From an uncultured Eubacteriales bacterium (GTDB taxonomy: Bacteria > Bacillota > Clostridia > Lachnospirales > Lachnospiraceae): a stretch of 6,503 bases of DNA. This document shows, piece by piece, positions 5,909-6,503 of this stretch; the stretch's first letter is position 1, and each line of letters begins with the position of its first letter. The position numbers and the translations under genes are program-made. The notes under the pieces are model-generated. The model did no database searches. It saw only the letters and a program-made list of their open reading frames with translations, and was not told where the DNA came from. The stretch lies in NCBI GenBank assembly GCA_902783795.1, contig CACZSO010000330.1, positions 1 to 6,503 on the forward strand, in the 5' to 3' direction.

Positions 5909-6503
5909 TTATTTCACCGGCAGGATCAGGCAGGACGGCTGATCTTTTCCGAAGAAGACCGTCTGTTCTGCTTTTTCTGTTTCCTCGATCATAGACCAAA
6001 TGCCGGCTTTGTTGGGATGGACCGAATATTCCGGGAAGTTGGAAGAACTGATATCCAGCCGGATCCTGGATCCTTTCTTAACCGTCCAGGCCACATCCCA
6101 GGCTTCGATCAGCACTTCTTCTGTCTGTCCCGGCGTATAAGTGATCCGGTCCAGAGAACTGTTCCGGTAGGCTAATGTGGTGATGCCGTTCCGGATATTG
6201 TATGCTTCTCCATTCTCGAAGACTTCCATCAGTTTCCAGGTAAAACAGGTATCTTCCGCTGTGGAGGACACAAAAAGTTTTACCTGCGGCTTCCCGATGA
6301 TGGTCATATCTTCTTTCACAGGATCAGATACAAAACTGATCACATCCGGCCGGAAATCCGGCTCCGGCTGCTTTAAGGACCCTATCTCCGGCTGGGAAGC
6401 GAACAGAGATTCCGCGCCGTGAGACATGACCGGATCCTCCGGATCATAGGTATAGGTGCGGCTGCCGTTATCTTCCGGTGCTTCCTTCAAGGTCCCTTCC
6501 GCG
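5909..6503 (-). CDS. CocE/NonD-family hydrolase, C-terminal X-Pro dipeptidyl-peptidase-like domain; 5' end outside window
   Basis: The frame is open from the right edge to a TAA at 5909-5911, giving 198 residues of C-terminal sequence. The first apparent start inside it (TTG at 6490) is not a real start, because the family's catalytic domain must lie upstream of the window. The visible part matches the jelly-roll C-terminal domain of CocE, cocaine esterase and X-Pro dipeptidyl-peptidase relatives: DPEDPVMSHGAES; DVISFVSDPVKEDMTIIGKP; KLFVSSTAEDTCFTWKLMEV; YNIRNGITTLAYRNS; then the near-invariant GSRIRLDISSSNFPEY and a PSCLILPV tail. Known members cleave acyl esters or N-terminal X-Pro peptides; the Ser-Asp-His triad sits in the missing upstream part. 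It probably forms a transcription unit with the carboxylesterase 50 bases downstream. Confidence 0.88.
   Translation of the reverse strand, partial: AEGTLKEAPEDNGSRTYTYDPEDPVMSHGAESLFASQPEIGSLKQPEPDFRPDVISFVSDPVKEDMTIIGKPQVKLFVSSTAEDTCFTWKLMEVFENGEAYNIRNGITTLAYRNSSLDRITYTPGQTEEVLIEAWDVAWTVKKGSRIRLDISSSNFPEYSVHPNKAGIWSMIEETEKAEQTVFFGKDQPSCLILPVK

Overview
The window is a compact, gene-dense stretch of bacterial chromosome. It has balanced base composition, strong GGAGG-type ribosome binding sites and sigma-A-like promoters. The protein families suggest an anaerobic Firmicute of the Clostridia (Lachnospiraceae/Eubacteriales type): a uroporphyrinogen-decarboxylase-fold methyltransferase-like protein, a cysteine-rich flavoprotein, a cytosolic beta-lactamase-fold hydrolase, a GH3 glycosidase, a type-B carboxylesterase and a CocE-like hydrolase. 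The taxonomic call is an inference from style and family content. No rRNA, tRNA, CRISPR, insertion sequence or phage gene was seen.

Layout from left to right. At 1-864 (minus) is the N-terminal part of a NagZ-type GH3 glycosidase, cut by the window edge exactly at its predicted nucleophile Asp. A 133-base gap (865-997) carries its own promoter with a palindrome over the -10 box. At 998-3044 (minus) is a two-gene operon: a beta-lactamase-fold serine hydrolase (1539-3044), then a flavodoxin-fold protein with a four-Cys motif (998-1537) whose ATG begins one base after the upstream stop codon. A 178-base divergent promoter region (3045-3222) holds two good back-to-back promoters and an imperfect dyad between them. 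At 3223-4212 (plus) is the URO-D-fold protein, whose last codons and stop lie inside a strong intrinsic terminator hairpin. At 4263-5858 (minus) is a type-B carboxylesterase. At 5909-6503 (minus) is the C-terminal part of a CocE/NonD (X-Pro dipeptidyl-peptidase-like) hydrolase, probably co-transcribed with the esterase 50 bases downstream.

Four of the six genes are hydrolases of unrelated folds (GH3, beta-lactamase fold, and two alpha/beta-hydrolase types). The other two belong to families that handle methyl groups or electrons. None of the four complete proteins (flavoprotein, serine hydrolase, URO-D-fold protein, carboxylesterase) nor the GH3 N-terminus shows a signal peptide, so those proteins are probably cytoplasmic; the N-terminus of the CocE-like protein is not visible. 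A plausible but unproven reading is a catabolic or detoxification locus for small imported esters, amides, glycosides or methylated compounds. The shared divergent control region is the best evidence that the serine hydrolase operon and the URO-D-fold gene are regulated together. No regulator, transporter or corrinoid protein is visible inside the window.
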